64,000 nt of DNA, taken from assembly GCA_028284905.1 (NCBI GenBank), contig JANQQU010000077.1, positions 1 to 64,000 on the forward strand. Reading direction: 5' to 3'. This stretch comes from Calditrichia bacterium. Lineage in GTDB: Bacteria; Calditrichota; Calditrichia; RBG-13-44-9; J075. Shown piece after piece: positions 38,016 to 47,106 of this stretch; positions within the stretch are counted from its first letter, which is position 1, and each line of letters opens with the position of its first letter. Below the pieces are notes generated by a model, which did not search any database, was not told where the DNA came from, and worked only from the letters and a program-made list of their open reading frames with translations. The position numbers and the translations under genes were made by a program.

Positions 38016-38600
38016 ATGGACACACAGGATTTTCTACGAACCTTCAAAGACACCGGCGCTTTACAAAGCGGACATTTTGAGCTCACCTCCGGTTTACACA
38101 GCCCTTCATACTTTCAGTGCGCACTGGCTTTGCAGCACCCGAAACATCTGGCAGCATTTTGCGAGACGATTGTAAGTTATTTTGAAGATGAAGTTGACCA
38201 AATAACCGCAGTCGCCGCACCGGCAGTTGGAGGGATCGTCGTCGGTCAGGAAGTTGGCCGGCAGCTCGGTGTGCGGAGTATCTTTGCGGAACGGAAAGAT
38301 GGGGAAATGGTTTTTCGCCGGGGATTTTACGTCGAACCTAACGATGTGGTGCTGGTAGTCGAGGATGTTGTCACCACCGGGGGATCCGTGCAGGAAGTAG
38401 TAGATCTGATTGAGTCGACCGGCGCATTCGTCGTCGGTATTGGTTGCGTGGTCGATCGTAGCGGTGGCGAAAACAAGCTGGAAATCCCCCTTTGTTCAGT
38501 GCATTCGACAAAAGCAGTCACCTACCAGCCGGACAGTTGCCCGCTCTGTATGGAAAATATCCCCATCAGTAAACCTGGCAGCCGCAAGTTAAGCCGTTAA
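38016..38600 (+). CDS. pyrE: Orotate phosphoribosyltransferase
   Basis: 194 residues. Joins orotate to PRPP to make OMP. The PRPP-binding motif is 'VVLVVEDVVTTGGSVQEVVD', and the substrate loop region is 'AERKDGEMVFRRGF'. The tail 'DSCPLCMENIPISKPGSRKL' carries a CxxC, as in the Thermus-type PyrE branch. AAGGA seven bases upstream supports the start. It works directly before the upstream pyrF product in the pathway. Confidence 0.95.
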   Translation: MDTQDFLRTFKDTGALQSGHFELTSGLHSPSYFQCALALQHPKHLAAFCETIVSYFEDEVDQITAVAAPAVGGIVVGQEVGRQLGVRSIFAERKDGEMVFRRGFYVEPNDVVLVVEDVVTTGGSVQEVVDLIESTGAFVVGIGCVVDRSGGENKLEIPLCSVHSTKAVTYQPDSCPLCMENIPISKPGSRKLSR

Positions 38601-38661
38601 CCCGTATGAAAGTCTCCTGAGGATTCTCAAGCGAATAATAAGTTTAAGAAAGTGAGCACTG

Positions 38662-39423
38662 ATGAAGTTTTGCATTTTAGCCAGCGGTAGCCGGGGAAAT
38701 TCAATTTATGTAGAAGGCAGCAACAGTCACGTGCTGGTAGATGTTGGCATGTCCGCCCGGGAAATAGAACGCCGCCTGGCTTCCCGCGAGCTTTCTCCGG
38801 AGAGCATTGGCGCCGTCGTGCTGACCCATGCCCATGGCGACCATGTGAAAGGTGTCGGCGTATTTGCCAATCGTTACAAAATACCGGTCTATGGTCATCC
38901 GGATACACTGGATGCAACCACCAAGCGGCTCAAGAAAGGACAATCCGTTGTGCCGATCAATGGCCCGTTTGAGATCAACGGATTACGTTTCACCCCTTTT
39001 CGGGTGCCGCACGATTGTGAACCGACTCACGGATATCTCATCAACGACAGCACCAGTATGCTGGCGATCTGCACTGATATTGGCTATGTAACCGACACCG
39101 TGAAATCGCACATCCGTCAGGCAAATGCACTTATCCTGGAAAGCAACCACGACTCCGATATGCTGATGAACGGTCCGTACCCATTCGATCTAAAAGCACG
39201 CATCGACGGGCGGGGAGGTCACCTCTCCAATCATCATGCCGGGGAATTGCTCAACGAGATTATCGGCCCGCAATTACGCCGGGTAGTGCTCGGGCATCTT
39301 AGCAACGAAAATAACACCCCGGAAAAAGCTCTAAATACTGTTCGTTCTCATCTTGCCAGTGAGTATCATTCCCGCATTCACGTTATTGTGCAGAAGACGG
39401 TTTCGGAGATTTATTCGGTTTGA
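38662..39423 (+). CDS. MBL-fold metallo-hydrolase (YycJ/WalJ-like)
   Basis: A 253-residue metallo-beta-lactamase-fold protein. It starts 'MKFCILASGSRGNSIYVEG', has the metal motif 'VVLTHAHGDHVKGVGVFA' (HxHxDH), a further 'CTDIGYV' and a distal 'LGHLSNENNTPEKA'. This set matches the YycJ/WalJ group, which has been linked to exonuclease activity and to cell-wall regulation in Firmicutes. Which applies here is unknown. It lies about 60 bases after pyrE and may share its transcript. Confidence 0.9.
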   Translation: MKFCILASGSRGNSIYVEGSNSHVLVDVGMSAREIERRLASRELSPESIGAVVLTHAHGDHVKGVGVFANRYKIPVYGHPDTLDATTKRLKKGQSVVPINGPFEINGLRFTPFRVPHDCEPTHGYLINDSTSMLAICTDIGYVTDTVKSHIRQANALILESNHDSDMLMNGPYPFDLKARIDGRGGHLSNHHAGELLNEIIGPQLRRVVLGHLSNENNTPEKALNTVRSHLASEYHSRIHVIVQKTVSEIYSV

Positions 39424-39818
39424 TTAGGCCTTTTGATTTTAGGCTTTAGGCCTAAGGCCTATGGGTTTTAGGCTTTAAATTTTCCGGGCAGTCATCCAAA
39501 CAAAACCGCTCTATTGATGTAAGATTAAAACTTTTCGGTCATTGCGAGCAGGCGTTTTTTCCTGCGAAGCAATCCCTTAAGTGCGAATGCTTCGTCGTTC
39601 TATTCCTCGCTCCGAAGGAACTCCCTGGTAGTAAAGAGATCATTCTAAAAATCCACCGCTTGGCAATCCCTCCCATTAAACTTCCGTGAACACTTTGTTA
39701 TTGAATTTTAATAAACTGTTTTTCCAAAAAAGCGTAAGAATAAATGAAGATAATAATGAAGGCCGGGAGAAAAATTTCCGGACCGCAAAAATGAGAAACT
39801 TGCCAATTTGGAGAAATA
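39424..39818. other. Gene-free stretch with simple repeats
   Basis: About 395 bases before the patatin gene. 39427-39480 is low-complexity TTTAGGC/GGCCT sequence. 39539-39575 is a half-copy of the palindrome at 63734. The rest shows no coding frame. GGAG six bases before 39819 is the patatin ribosome-binding site. Confidence 0.6.
39539..39575 (+). repeat. Short palindromic repeat related to the 63.7-kb element
   Basis: GTCATTGCGAG...GCGAAGCAATC, with an inner GCAGG/CCTGC hairpin. The outer words match the left arm of the element at 63734-63821. Confidence 0.55.
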
Positions 39819-40718
39819 ATGAAAACTGCACTGGTTTTAGGAGGCGGCGGCGCACGAGGGATGGCGCATGTTGGTGTGCTGCAAACCCTGGAGAAAGCGG
39901 GCATCCCGATCGATATGATCGTTGGCTGCAGCTTTGGTGCGATTGTCGGGGGAATGTATGCGCAGCATCCGGATGCGAATCAGCTATCCCGGCGGCTCTT
40001 TCAGTTTCTGGAAACGGACACTTTCGAAGAGCTTGGCCTGCACTATCTCCGCAAACGCCCTTTCTTTAGCGATGACTATATCCAACAACTTATTCGAAAC
40101 GTAAAGGACTGGTTTTTACTAAACCTCTTTTTCAGCCGTAGTTCTTTTCTGAAATCTATCCGTTTGCAAAATGTTATAAAAGCGCTGATTGAACCGGGGA
40201 AATTTCAGGATACAAAAATTCCTTTTGCCTGTAATGCCACTGATCTGGTCTCCGGACAAAGTATTATTTTTAACAGCGGAGACGTCCGCCAGGCAATTAC
40301 TGCCAGCGCCAGTATTCCCGGTTATTTCCCGCCGGTGATTGATGGCACGAAGAAACTGGTGGATGGCGGCATTACTTACAATCTGCCGATTAAATTTGCC
40401 CGGGCACTCGGGGCGACCTTCGTTATCGCGGTTGATATCCATCCGCAGTTGCAGGTGGAAACAGATGTGGAAAATGTCCTCGATATTATCCTGCGCGCCA
40501 ATACCATTTCCCTGAACGCCCTCTCGCAGGAAACCCGCGAAGGCGCAGATATTCTCATCTCGCCGCCGGTCAATGAATACTTTTGGTACGAGTTTGACCG
40601 TAGCAAGGAGATCGTCCGGGCCGGTGCCGACGCTACGCAGCAGGCATTAAAATATATTCGGCGGGAGCACCCACAATTGCGGAAACAGCGGTTACGGAAA
40701 TTGGTTTCTGTCGCTTAA
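39819..40718 (+). CDS. Patatin-like phospholipase
   Basis: 299 residues. The N-terminus has the oxyanion loop 'ALVLGGGGARGMAHVGVLQT' and the nucleophile elbow GxSxG as 'IVGCSFGAIVGGMYA'. The catalytic Asp is in 'KKLVDGGITYNLPIK' (DGG). This is the Ser-Asp dyad of RssA/patatin-type acyl hydrolases that act on lipids. No signal peptide, so probably cytoplasmic. Its TAA stop shares four bases (TTAA) with the stop of the convergent M14 gene. Confidence 0.94.
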   Translation: MKTALVLGGGGARGMAHVGVLQTLEKAGIPIDMIVGCSFGAIVGGMYAQHPDANQLSRRLFQFLETDTFEELGLHYLRKRPFFSDDYIQQLIRNVKDWFLLNLFFSRSSFLKSIRLQNVIKALIEPGKFQDTKIPFACNATDLVSGQSIIFNSGDVRQAITASASIPGYFPPVIDGTKKLVDGGITYNLPIKFARALGATFVIAVDIHPQLQVETDVENVLDIILRANTISLNALSQETREGADILISPPVNEYFWYEFDRSKEIVRAGADATQQALKYIRREHPQLRKQRLRKLVSVA

Positions 40719-41764
40719 CCCGATATCGCCTGTAAGCCAAGTTCAATGATATATAGCTGATAGCGAATGGCCGTCTCCAGATCCAATGGTTGAATATCGA
40801 ACTCGCGAATGATCTCATCCAACGATGCTTTCGCGGCAATTTTTTGCAATATTTCCGGCCGGCGTTCTTTAAACTTCAGGTATGCGGCCGGGAGATTTTT
40901 TCCCTGATCATCCATTTCCCGGCGAATATCAAATAATGGTAATTCACTGACCAGGCAAAGCGGATCGCCTCCCAATCCACGCACAAATTCCATGGAGCTC
41001 AGGTGAAACAACCGGGCAGTAGCTTCATCATTCTGCTCACGAAAGTACGCCTGCATTGCCCGCCCTTCCGGTGTGGTGGTAAATCCCGGACCGATATAAA
41101 GAAATCCTTTTTCCCCATTACGGTCATGATTGTGCAGCCGCATTCCCAACTGCCTGGCATAGGCGACAAATTGTTGCTGCAATTCTGTTGTTCTGTCGAT
41201 CCAATGTCTTTCTATAAGCAGAAATGCACCTTCGGAAAAAGCCATTCCGTGCAGACTGGCATGCAAGTGGAACGGGCCATTCGCTGTCAGCAAGCCGCTC
41301 ACCAGGCGATTTTCCGTGCGCATTTCCGGATAGCCAAATTCCAGATCCCGCCCCGGTAACTCCCGAAAAGTATGCTGGAGATAAGCCGCCAAATCCGGCC
41401 ATTGTGTAATCCAGGCCTGGTTTACTGCTTCCCCATCCGGGTTGATATGAGGAATGATGATAAAACGGTATTTTTCAAAAAGTTCGCTCAATTGCGCCCG
41501 TTGTTTTAATCCCTCCAAAATAAAAATGCGTAAGGTTTCCGGGCCGACCGGCTCGTCAGAATGCGCCCCGGCAAGCAAGCTAATGGTTTTAGGGCCGCGC
41601 CCAATAATCGCCGCTGCGATGGGTCGACCGCCTTCGCTTTTTCCTAAGGGGATAAATTCCGCAATATCGCTGTTGGCGCTGCAGACTGTCTTCAATGCAT
41701 CGTAAACATCTACAGAAGTACGAAAGTGTGGTTTTTCCGAAATTTTAATTTGATGCAGCATCAA
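40715..41764 (-). CDS. M14-family zinc carboxypeptidase-like protein
   Basis: 349 residues. Zinc ligands appear as HxxE in 'LLAGAHSDEPVGPETLRIF' near residue 70 and a later His in 'FHLHASLHGMAFSEG'. 'YRFIIIPHINPDGEAVNQAW' is typical of M14 peptidases. No signal peptide, so a cytoplasmic amidase or carboxypeptidase is likely. Substrate unknown. It follows the TrpF-like gene by 36 bases on the same strand and may be co-transcribed. Confidence 0.88.
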   Translation of the reverse strand: MMLHQIKISEKPHFRTSVDVYDALKTVCSANSDIAEFIPLGKSEGGRPIAAAIIGRGPKTISLLAGAHSDEPVGPETLRIFILEGLKQRAQLSELFEKYRFIIIPHINPDGEAVNQAWITQWPDLAAYLQHTFRELPGRDLEFGYPEMRTENRLVSGLLTANGPFHLHASLHGMAFSEGAFLLIERHWIDRTTELQQQFVAYARQLGMRLHNHDRNGEKGFLYIGPGFTTTPEGRAMQAYFREQNDEATARLFHLSSMEFVRGLGGDPLCLVSELPLFDIRREMDDQGKNLPAAYLKFKERRPEILQKIAAKASLDEIIREFDIQPLDLETAIRYQLYIIELGLQAISG

Positions 41765-41800
41765 TTATCTCTCGCATAATTTTAGTCACTCTACAGTTAT

Positions 41801-42481
41801 CTAATTGGCAATCGCGGCAAACCCTTTTTGGGCAGCAGCAGCAAAGGCAGCAACTTTTTTCGGGCACTTTCTGCCGTTGTCATCTTCGACGCCGGTATGT
41901 ACATCAACCCCGGCCGGACGAACTTCTTCAATCGCTGCCTGCACGTTCCCGGGATTTAAGCCGCCGGCCAGTATCACTGGTTTGGGAGAAACCGTTACCA
42001 ATTCCCGACTGATTCGCCAGTCATGAGTTTTGCCGGTGGCGCCATCCGCACCGGTGCTTGGATCATGCGTATCGGTTATGAAAGCATCGACAAATGATGC
42101 ATAAGTTTGTGTCATCTTCGCTAGCTCGGCAAGGTTATCCCCGCGCACCACCAGGCTTTTGATTACAAATAGATTCGCTGCCATTTCTTTTAGCTGCTGC
42201 ACCTCTGCCACGGGGATTTCCCCATGTAACTGCACGATGCCGGCACTGAGCTCATTGCTAAAGTGACTTACTTCTGCTGCACGATCCAGGTATGTAATCA
42301 GCACACCAGCCGCCGGCGCAGGTATACCGCGAATAATTTCTGCCGCTGCTGCTTCGGAAAGGTCTTCAGTATGCACCGGCAGGCGTAATGGGAATCCCAG
42401 CCAATCGACGCCAGCCTGCAGCAGCATATTCGCTTCAGTTTGGTCGATAACACCAGCGACTTGAATCAATCCTTTTTTCAT
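41801..42481 (-). CDS. Phosphoribosylanthranilate isomerase-like TIM-barrel protein
   Basis: 226 residues with the TrpF barrel pattern: 'VDWLGFPLRLPVH', 'AGIVQLHGEIPVAEVQQLKE', 'VDAFITDTHDPSTGADGATG', 'PVILAGGLNPGNVQAAIEE' and 'AGVDVHTGVEDDNGRKCPKK'. The Asp used as general acid is present in 'FITDTH'. The N-terminal KICG-type Cys, the usual general base, is replaced ('LIQVAGVIDQTEA'). No other trp gene is nearby. It may be a paralogue with another isomerase role. The start is uncertain (ATG 42481 or TTG 42496). Confidence 0.75.
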   Translation of the reverse strand: MKKGLIQVAGVIDQTEANMLLQAGVDWLGFPLRLPVHTEDLSEAAAAEIIRGIPAPAAGVLITYLDRAAEVSHFSNELSAGIVQLHGEIPVAEVQQLKEMAANLFVIKSLVVRGDNLAELAKMTQTYASFVDAFITDTHDPSTGADGATGKTHDWRISRELVTVSPKPVILAGGLNPGNVQAAIEEVRPAGVDVHTGVEDDNGRKCPKKVAAFAAAAQKGFAAIAN

Positions 42482-42652
42482 CTCGAAAGGTATCAATAAT
42501 TTCGCAGAAAATCAGCAGGCAGTTTATCGGATTTAGGAAAGTATCCTCCCATGAAATAAATCCATTCCAAATTACAGCATTCGATGATTATATTTCATTT
42601 TGAAATAAGTAAGGGACGAAAATAAGTAGACGATACTGGGTTTGAATACATT

Positions 42653-42692
42653 CCCATTTGCCCATTTGCCCATTTGCCCATTTGCCCATTTA
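42653..42692. repeat. 8-bp tandem repeat
   Basis: Five copies of CCCATTTG, the last one slightly diverged. The reverse complement of the same unit occurs at 45287-45310, and the same-strand unit at 45440-45463. Confidence 0.85.
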
Positions 42693-42769
42693 CAAACGGA
42701 GCAAAGACTTTAGCTGAACCGATCCTAATTATTTTATCAGACACTTACGAACCTTTCGAAGGATAGAGA

Positions 42770-43534
42770 ATGAACACCCCGGCACAGCTAACCGCCAGAC
42801 TAGATGACATCGGCCGCTCAGTTGCCGGCAGCGAGCATGGATTGGCCGTCATTGGTCTCGGTTCGGTAGGAATTGAACTCAGCCGAATCGATCAGTATTC
42901 CGATCTGGATTTTTTTGTGATTGTCGAAGATGGCAGGAAACAACAGTATCTGGAAGATCTCGACTGGCTGAGCAGCATTGCGCCCATCGCCTATTATTTT
43001 CAAAATACTGCGGACGGTTATAAAATTCTTTATGCCGACGGCATTTTTTGCGAGATGGCAGTTTTCGACATTTCCGAGCTGGCAAAAATTCCCTTTGCGG
43101 AAGGACGCATCGTTTGGAAAGCAACACATATCAGCGACGAAATCCGCATCCCGAAGAGTAAAGAAGGCCGGCAATCGGCGCAAAGCGAAGAATGGTTACT
43201 GGGAGAAGCGCTTACCAATATTTACGTCGGGCTATGCCGTTTTTGGCGGGGGGAAAAACTTTCCGCGGCGCGATTTGTACAGGGCTATGCCCTTGATCGC
43301 ATCGTGGATCTTTCCGCCCGGCTCGCTGCCGCTGAAGATTCGCCTGCGGATGTTTTTATGCCGGAAAGGCGCTATGAACAACGCTATCCCGAGTTAGCCA
43401 CACATTTAGCGGAATTTATGCAGGGCTATGAAAAGACACCGGCTTCCGCCCGGGCAATGCTGGATTTTCTCGACGCAAACTTTGCGATTAATCCGGTGAT
43501 GAAGGCAGAAATAATTAAACTTTGTAATTCTTAA
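42770..43534 (+). CDS. Nucleotidyltransferase-fold protein
   Basis: 254 residues. The Pol-beta-like catalytic pattern is visible near residue 26: 'VIGLGSVGIELSRI' followed by 'YSDLDFFVIVEDG' (GS...DxD), the set used by aminoglycoside and lincosamide nucleotidyltransferases. The rest is helical with no recognised substrate domain. It could be a small-molecule nucleotidyltransferase or an antitoxin-like enzyme; there is no HEPN partner nearby to support the latter. AAGGATAGAGA before the ATG is a reasonable ribosome-binding site. TatD follows after 18 bases. Confidence 0.75.
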   Translation: MNTPAQLTARLDDIGRSVAGSEHGLAVIGLGSVGIELSRIDQYSDLDFFVIVEDGRKQQYLEDLDWLSSIAPIAYYFQNTADGYKILYADGIFCEMAVFDISELAKIPFAEGRIVWKATHISDEIRIPKSKEGRQSAQSEEWLLGEALTNIYVGLCRFWRGEKLSAARFVQGYALDRIVDLSARLAAAEDSPADVFMPERRYEQRYPELATHLAEFMQGYEKTPASARAMLDFLDANFAINPVMKAEIIKLCNS

Positions 43535-43552
43535 ACCGCGAAATGAATATTG

Positions 43553-44341
43553 ATGAATACTTATATAGATTCCCATACGCATCTTCATTTTAAAGACTTC
43601 GATGACGACCGACAAGCTGTGATCGCCCGCGCTTTTGATGCCGGGGTGCGACAGATTATTTCCCTCGGCACCGATGTCGCGTCCAGTAAGCGTACTCTGG
43701 AAATATCCCGCGAATACCCGACGGTGTTTGCCGCGACCGGCATTCATCCCTCGGAAGCGCATCTCGCGGAAAAGAATGCTGTTACCGAACTTGAAGCGCT
43801 GGCCCAATCCTCCACGCAGGTCGTAGCCATCGGGGAAATCGGACTGGACTTCTACTGGGATAAAACGCATCACAAAGCGCAGTATGCCATGTTCGGGAAA
43901 ATGCTTCGCCTAGCGGAAAAACTGAAGCTGCCGGTGGTCATCCACAATCGCTCCGCCCAGCGGGAAATGGAATGGTTCTTTCAGGAGGAGCAATTCAAAA
44001 CCGTAGATGGTGTGATGCACTGTTTTGCCGGCGATGTCATCGATGCTCGCTTTTATCTCGATATGGGTTTACATATCTCTTTTACCGCGAACATTACTTA
44101 CCAAAACTTTTCCGCGCTGGATGTTGTTCGCTACGTACCGCTGGATCGGCTTCTGCTGGAAACCGATTCTCCCTACATCCCTCCCCGTCAGTTTCGCAAG
44201 CAGCGGAATGAGCCGGCGCATGTGGTGCATGTCGCGGAAAAACTGGCGGAAATTCATGGAAAATCCGTCGCAGAAATCGCCGCAATTACCACCGAAAACA
44301 CCCGCCGCCTTTTCCGCCTGCCGGAAGTACTCGCTGTTTAA
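43553..44341 (+). CDS. tatD: TatD-family metal-dependent deoxyribonuclease/hydrolase
   Basis: 262 residues. Metal ligands: 'YIDSHTHLHFKDFDDDR' (HxH), Glu in 'AIGEIGLDFYWD', His in 'LPVVIHNRSAQREM', His in 'GVMHCFAG' and Asp in 'LLLETDSPYIPP'. All five TatD positions are present. Family members are 3'-5' exonucleases and quality-control hydrolases. ATG 43553 is preferred to the TTG at 43550. Probably co-transcribed with the nucleotidyltransferase. Confidence 0.94.
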   Translation: MNTYIDSHTHLHFKDFDDDRQAVIARAFDAGVRQIISLGTDVASSKRTLEISREYPTVFAATGIHPSEAHLAEKNAVTELEALAQSSTQVVAIGEIGLDFYWDKTHHKAQYAMFGKMLRLAEKLKLPVVIHNRSAQREMEWFFQEEQFKTVDGVMHCFAGDVIDARFYLDMGLHISFTANITYQNFSALDVVRYVPLDRLLLETDSPYIPPRQFRKQRNEPAHVVHVAEKLAEIHGKSVAEIAAITTENTRRLFRLPEVLAV

Positions 44342-44580
44342 GTGCAGTGGCAGAACGGTATAAAATTCCCTAAAAGTGCGAAAATGTTTTACGTTTTCTT
44401 ACCCCAAGATACCTCTCTGATAGCAGATAGATAGCTTTTTCAAGGCAATCGCATTGATTATTAAAGCTGGTATGATAGTTGTAGAAGTTACCGGTCATCA
44501 GCGAATGTTCGGCGGCGGCATCCATCGTCCAACAGAGACCAGAGACCATTATCCGGCGGAAACAGCCAGGGGAGATATTC

Positions 44581-45285
44581 ATGAACGATACTGCAACACT
44601 CGGCCCGATCAGCGAAATGCTTCAGCAGCCGTTTTACCAAAAACCGAGCGGAGAAAACCTTATTTTTCCGGACAGCGGTAATTCCATGGTAATGATTCGC
44701 CGCAGCCGCAATGCGGCATTTCAAAGCCTAGTCTTCCGAAAGGCCCAAACCGCCAAGGATTTGGAGAATTGTTTTCGTCTGCGTTATCGGAATGCGGGAC
44801 TACAGTCTTTGATCGATCCGCACAAATATGTAAACAGGGGCGCTCAGGAAAAATTTAGCGATGGCGCACATCATTATCTCGCCCATGATACCCGGGTTGT
44901 CGGATCGGCAAAACTGGTGACCGGGCAGCAATTTCCCATGGACAAGATTTTTCCCGACCTTGCAGAATCCCGCCCGGAAGGCAGTGCAGAACTATCGCGC
45001 CTGATCGTTAACGCCGCATGTAAACGCGATCCGGAAATCATCGCAACTTTCCTAGGGATGATCTATAATGACAGCATTCGCCAGGGTATTCGCCGCTGGT
45101 ATATCGCCGGCCATTCTTCGACACTAAAGTATCTGCTCTCTCTGCATATTCCACTAAGTGTTGCCGGAGAAAAAAAACGATATATGGGCAGCAACTGTCG
45201 CCCGGTTTACATCGACCTGAAAAAGTTGCCGGCATTTTTTGCAGCGTATCCCGCCGTGGAAAAACTGCTTTGCCGGATTCATTAG
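44581..45285 (+). CDS. FeeM-like N-acyltransferase (GNAT fold)
   Basis: 234 residues resembling N-acyl amino acid synthases of the FeeM/autoinducer-synthase branch of GNAT enzymes, which move a fatty acyl group from acyl-ACP to an amino acid. Visible features: 'KDLENCFRLRYRNAGLQSL', 'HYLAHDTRVVGSAKLVTGQQ', 'AELSRLIVNAACK' (family-like ExSR region) and 'MGSNCRPVYIDLKKLPAFF'. No signal peptide. GGGGAG seven bases upstream fixes the start. The acyl acceptor is unknown. A PLP decarboxylase and a ThiF-like enzyme lie downstream. A candidate extended -10 (TGGTATGAT, 44468-44476) is 105 bases upstream. Confidence 0.78.
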   Translation: MNDTATLGPISEMLQQPFYQKPSGENLIFPDSGNSMVMIRRSRNAAFQSLVFRKAQTAKDLENCFRLRYRNAGLQSLIDPHKYVNRGAQEKFSDGAHHYLAHDTRVVGSAKLVTGQQFPMDKIFPDLAESRPEGSAELSRLIVNAACKRDPEIIATFLGMIYNDSIRQGIRRWYIAGHSSTLKYLLSLHIPLSVAGEKKRYMGSNCRPVYIDLKKLPAFFAAYPAVEKLLCRIH

Positions 45286-45286
45286 A

Positions 45287-45390
45287 ATGGGCAAATGGGC
45301 AAATGGGCAAATATACAAATGGGCAGATGAGCAGATGAGCAGATGAGCAGATGAGCAGATGAGCAGATGAGCAGATGAGCAAATGAGCAC
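45287..45390. repeat. 8-bp minisatellite
   Basis: About 13 units: GGGCAAAT, then a diverged unit, then about seven perfect GAGCAGAT units, then GAGCAAAT. It begins directly after the acyltransferase stop codon. Confidence 0.9.
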
Positions 45391-45439
45391 GCTCCCGAAG
45401 TCAAACCAACTCTGAACTCTGAACCCAGAACTCTAAACT

Positions 45440-45463
45440 TGCCCATTTGCCCATTTGCCATTT
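45440..45463. repeat. Inverted copies of the 8-bp unit
   Basis: GCCCATTT repeated about three times. It is the reverse complement of the units at 45287-45310 and the same word as at 42653-42692. Confidence 0.75.
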
Positions 45464-45589
45464 ATTCCAAGCTTAGCCAGTATTCTTGCACCTTGCATTT
45501 CTCTTCAGGAACGCTAAATTGTTTTTCTGTTCACGGAACGATGTTTCGGAATACATCTATGGAAAACAAAGCATTTCGACGAGGAGATT

Positions 45590-47050
45590 ATGCGGGAAAA
45601 AATCGCAGCGTTCGCTCAAGTTGCCCGGCAGCTGGAACCGGATAGGGAAACATTTAATGAATTGCTCCGGCAAAGCAGTCAATATGCCCGGCACTTTTTG
45701 GAAAACCTCGATAATTTTCCAACCTATCAGGAAACCGCCGACAATGGAATCGGGATCTATGAGGCGCCTGTTTCCGACCATCCTATGCCCCTGGAAAAGG
45801 CGCTGAAATTACTTTGGGAAAACGTTACGCGTCCCGGCATCAATCCCGCCTCGGGGGGCCACCTCGGCTACATTCCCGGCGGCGGTATCGTCCACTCCGC
45901 ATTTGCCGATTTTCTCGCCGCGATTACCAACGAATACGCTGGTGTTTTCTTTGCCGGTCCCGGGGCGGTTCGTATGGAGAATCATATTCTTCGCTGGCTG
46001 GCTGATATTGTCGGCTATCCGCAATCCGCTGCCGGGAATCTCACTTCCGGCGGAAGCATTTCCAACCTGATTGGCATCGTTACCGCCCGGGAAGCGCACG
46101 ACTTAAAAGCTGCCGATTTTACCAACACAGTGGTTTATCTTTCCGAGCAGGTGCATCATTGCGTCAATAAGGCCTTGCGCATCGCCGGATTGAAAGAGTG
46201 CATTATTCGCTACGTACCGCTCGACGAGCATTACCGGCTGCGTACCGATAAGCTGGCGGAAATGATCAAAGCAGATAAAGCAGCGGGGAAAAATCCCTGG
46301 TTAGTCGTCGCTTCCGCCGGCACGACCGACACCGGCGCGATCGATCCGTTGGATGAAATTGCTGACATCGCTGAGGAACACAATATTTGGTATCACATCG
46401 ATGCCGCATACGGCGGTTTCTTTGTGCTTTGCGAGGAAATGAAGGATCGTCTGCGCGGTATGGAGCGTTCGGATTCCATTGCTCTCGATCCTCACAAAAG
46501 CCTCTTTCTCCCTTATGGCTCCGGCGTTTTTCTGGTGCGGGACCGGCAGCCATTGCTTTCCTCGCATCATTATATGGCCAATTATATGCAGGATATCGCC
46601 GATGCCCGCGATGAACTTTCTCCGGCCGACCTTTCCCCGGAGCTCACCAAACACTTCCGTGGCTTGCGCATTTGGCTACCGCTGATGCTCCTCGGTGTCG
46701 AGCCGTTCCGGGCTGCACTCTCGGAAAAACGATTGCTGGCAGAATATTTTTACGAGGAGATACAAAAAATCAATGGGTTCGTCGTTGGTCCCTATCCCGA
46801 TCTCACCGTCATCACTTATCGCTATATACCACCGAAGGGCGACCCCGATGAATTCAACCGGCAGCTCGTTCGGGAAATCCATAAAGATGGGAGGATTTTT
46901 ATTTCCTCGACCATGCTGGACGGCCATTTTACCCTGCGTCTGGCTGTGCTGGTTTTTCGAACACATATTGAAACCATCGATCTCACCCTGGAAATTATTC
47001 GGGAAAAAATTGCGCTGCTGCTTAAACAACCAGAGTGGGCCGAAAGGTAA
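45590..47050 (+). CDS. PLP-dependent group II amino acid decarboxylase
   Basis: 486 residues, of the aromatic-L-amino-acid/glutamate decarboxylase family. The PLP lysine is in 'DSIALDPHKSLFLPYGSG', with the cofactor Asp in 'WYHIDAAYGGFFVL' and the early conserved segments 'SGGHLGYIPGGGIVHSA' and 'AGNLTSGGSISNLIGI'. It would decarboxylate an amino acid, probably aromatic or tryptophan-like, to the amine; substrate choice cannot be read. Adjacent to the FeeM-like acyltransferase, so it might supply or consume the same amino acid. The start has GAGGAG at a rather short spacing. Confidence 0.92.
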   Translation: MREKIAAFAQVARQLEPDRETFNELLRQSSQYARHFLENLDNFPTYQETADNGIGIYEAPVSDHPMPLEKALKLLWENVTRPGINPASGGHLGYIPGGGIVHSAFADFLAAITNEYAGVFFAGPGAVRMENHILRWLADIVGYPQSAAGNLTSGGSISNLIGIVTAREAHDLKAADFTNTVVYLSEQVHHCVNKALRIAGLKECIIRYVPLDEHYRLRTDKLAEMIKADKAAGKNPWLVVASAGTTDTGAIDPLDEIADIAEEHNIWYHIDAAYGGFFVLCEEMKDRLRGMERSDSIALDPHKSLFLPYGSGVFLVRDRQPLLSSHHYMANYMQDIADARDELSPADLSPELTKHFRGLRIWLPLMLLGVEPFRAALSEKRLLAEYFYEEIQKINGFVVGPYPDLTVITYRYIPPKGDPDEFNRQLVREIHKDGRIFISSTMLDGHFTLRLAVLVFRTHIETIDLTLEIIREKIALLLKQPEWAER

Positions 47051-47106
47051 ACGCTGTTGCCGTGAACAATATTAGTGATTAGCTGCATATACAAATTTGG
47101 AGAATA

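Larger units (their letters stand above)
45286..45589. other. Gene-free stretch with minisatellite
   Basis: About 300 bases between the acyltransferase and the decarboxylase. It holds the 8-bp tandem array (45287-45390), a short run of AACTCTGAACTCTGAACC type (45408-45440) and inverted copies of the 8-bp unit (45440-45463). GAGGAG just before 45590 is the decarboxylase ribosome-binding site. Confidence 0.7.

Noticed and set aside
37936-38175. Plus-strand frame overlapping pyrE
   Set aside because: It is out of frame with pyrE, has no ribosome-binding site and is cut by the well-supported pyrE start.
40715-40718. Shared TTAA forming the stop codons of two convergent genes
   Set aside because: Real but trivial: a palindromic TTAA gives TAA on both strands and needs no special explanation.
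44454-44681. Plus-strand frame overlapping the FeeM-like start
   Set aside because: It covers promoter DNA and the first codons of a better gene in another frame, and it has no recognisable sequence.
45287-45390. Tandem array that could suggest a CRISPR
   Set aside because: The 8-bp units run head to tail with no spacers, and no cas gene is present.
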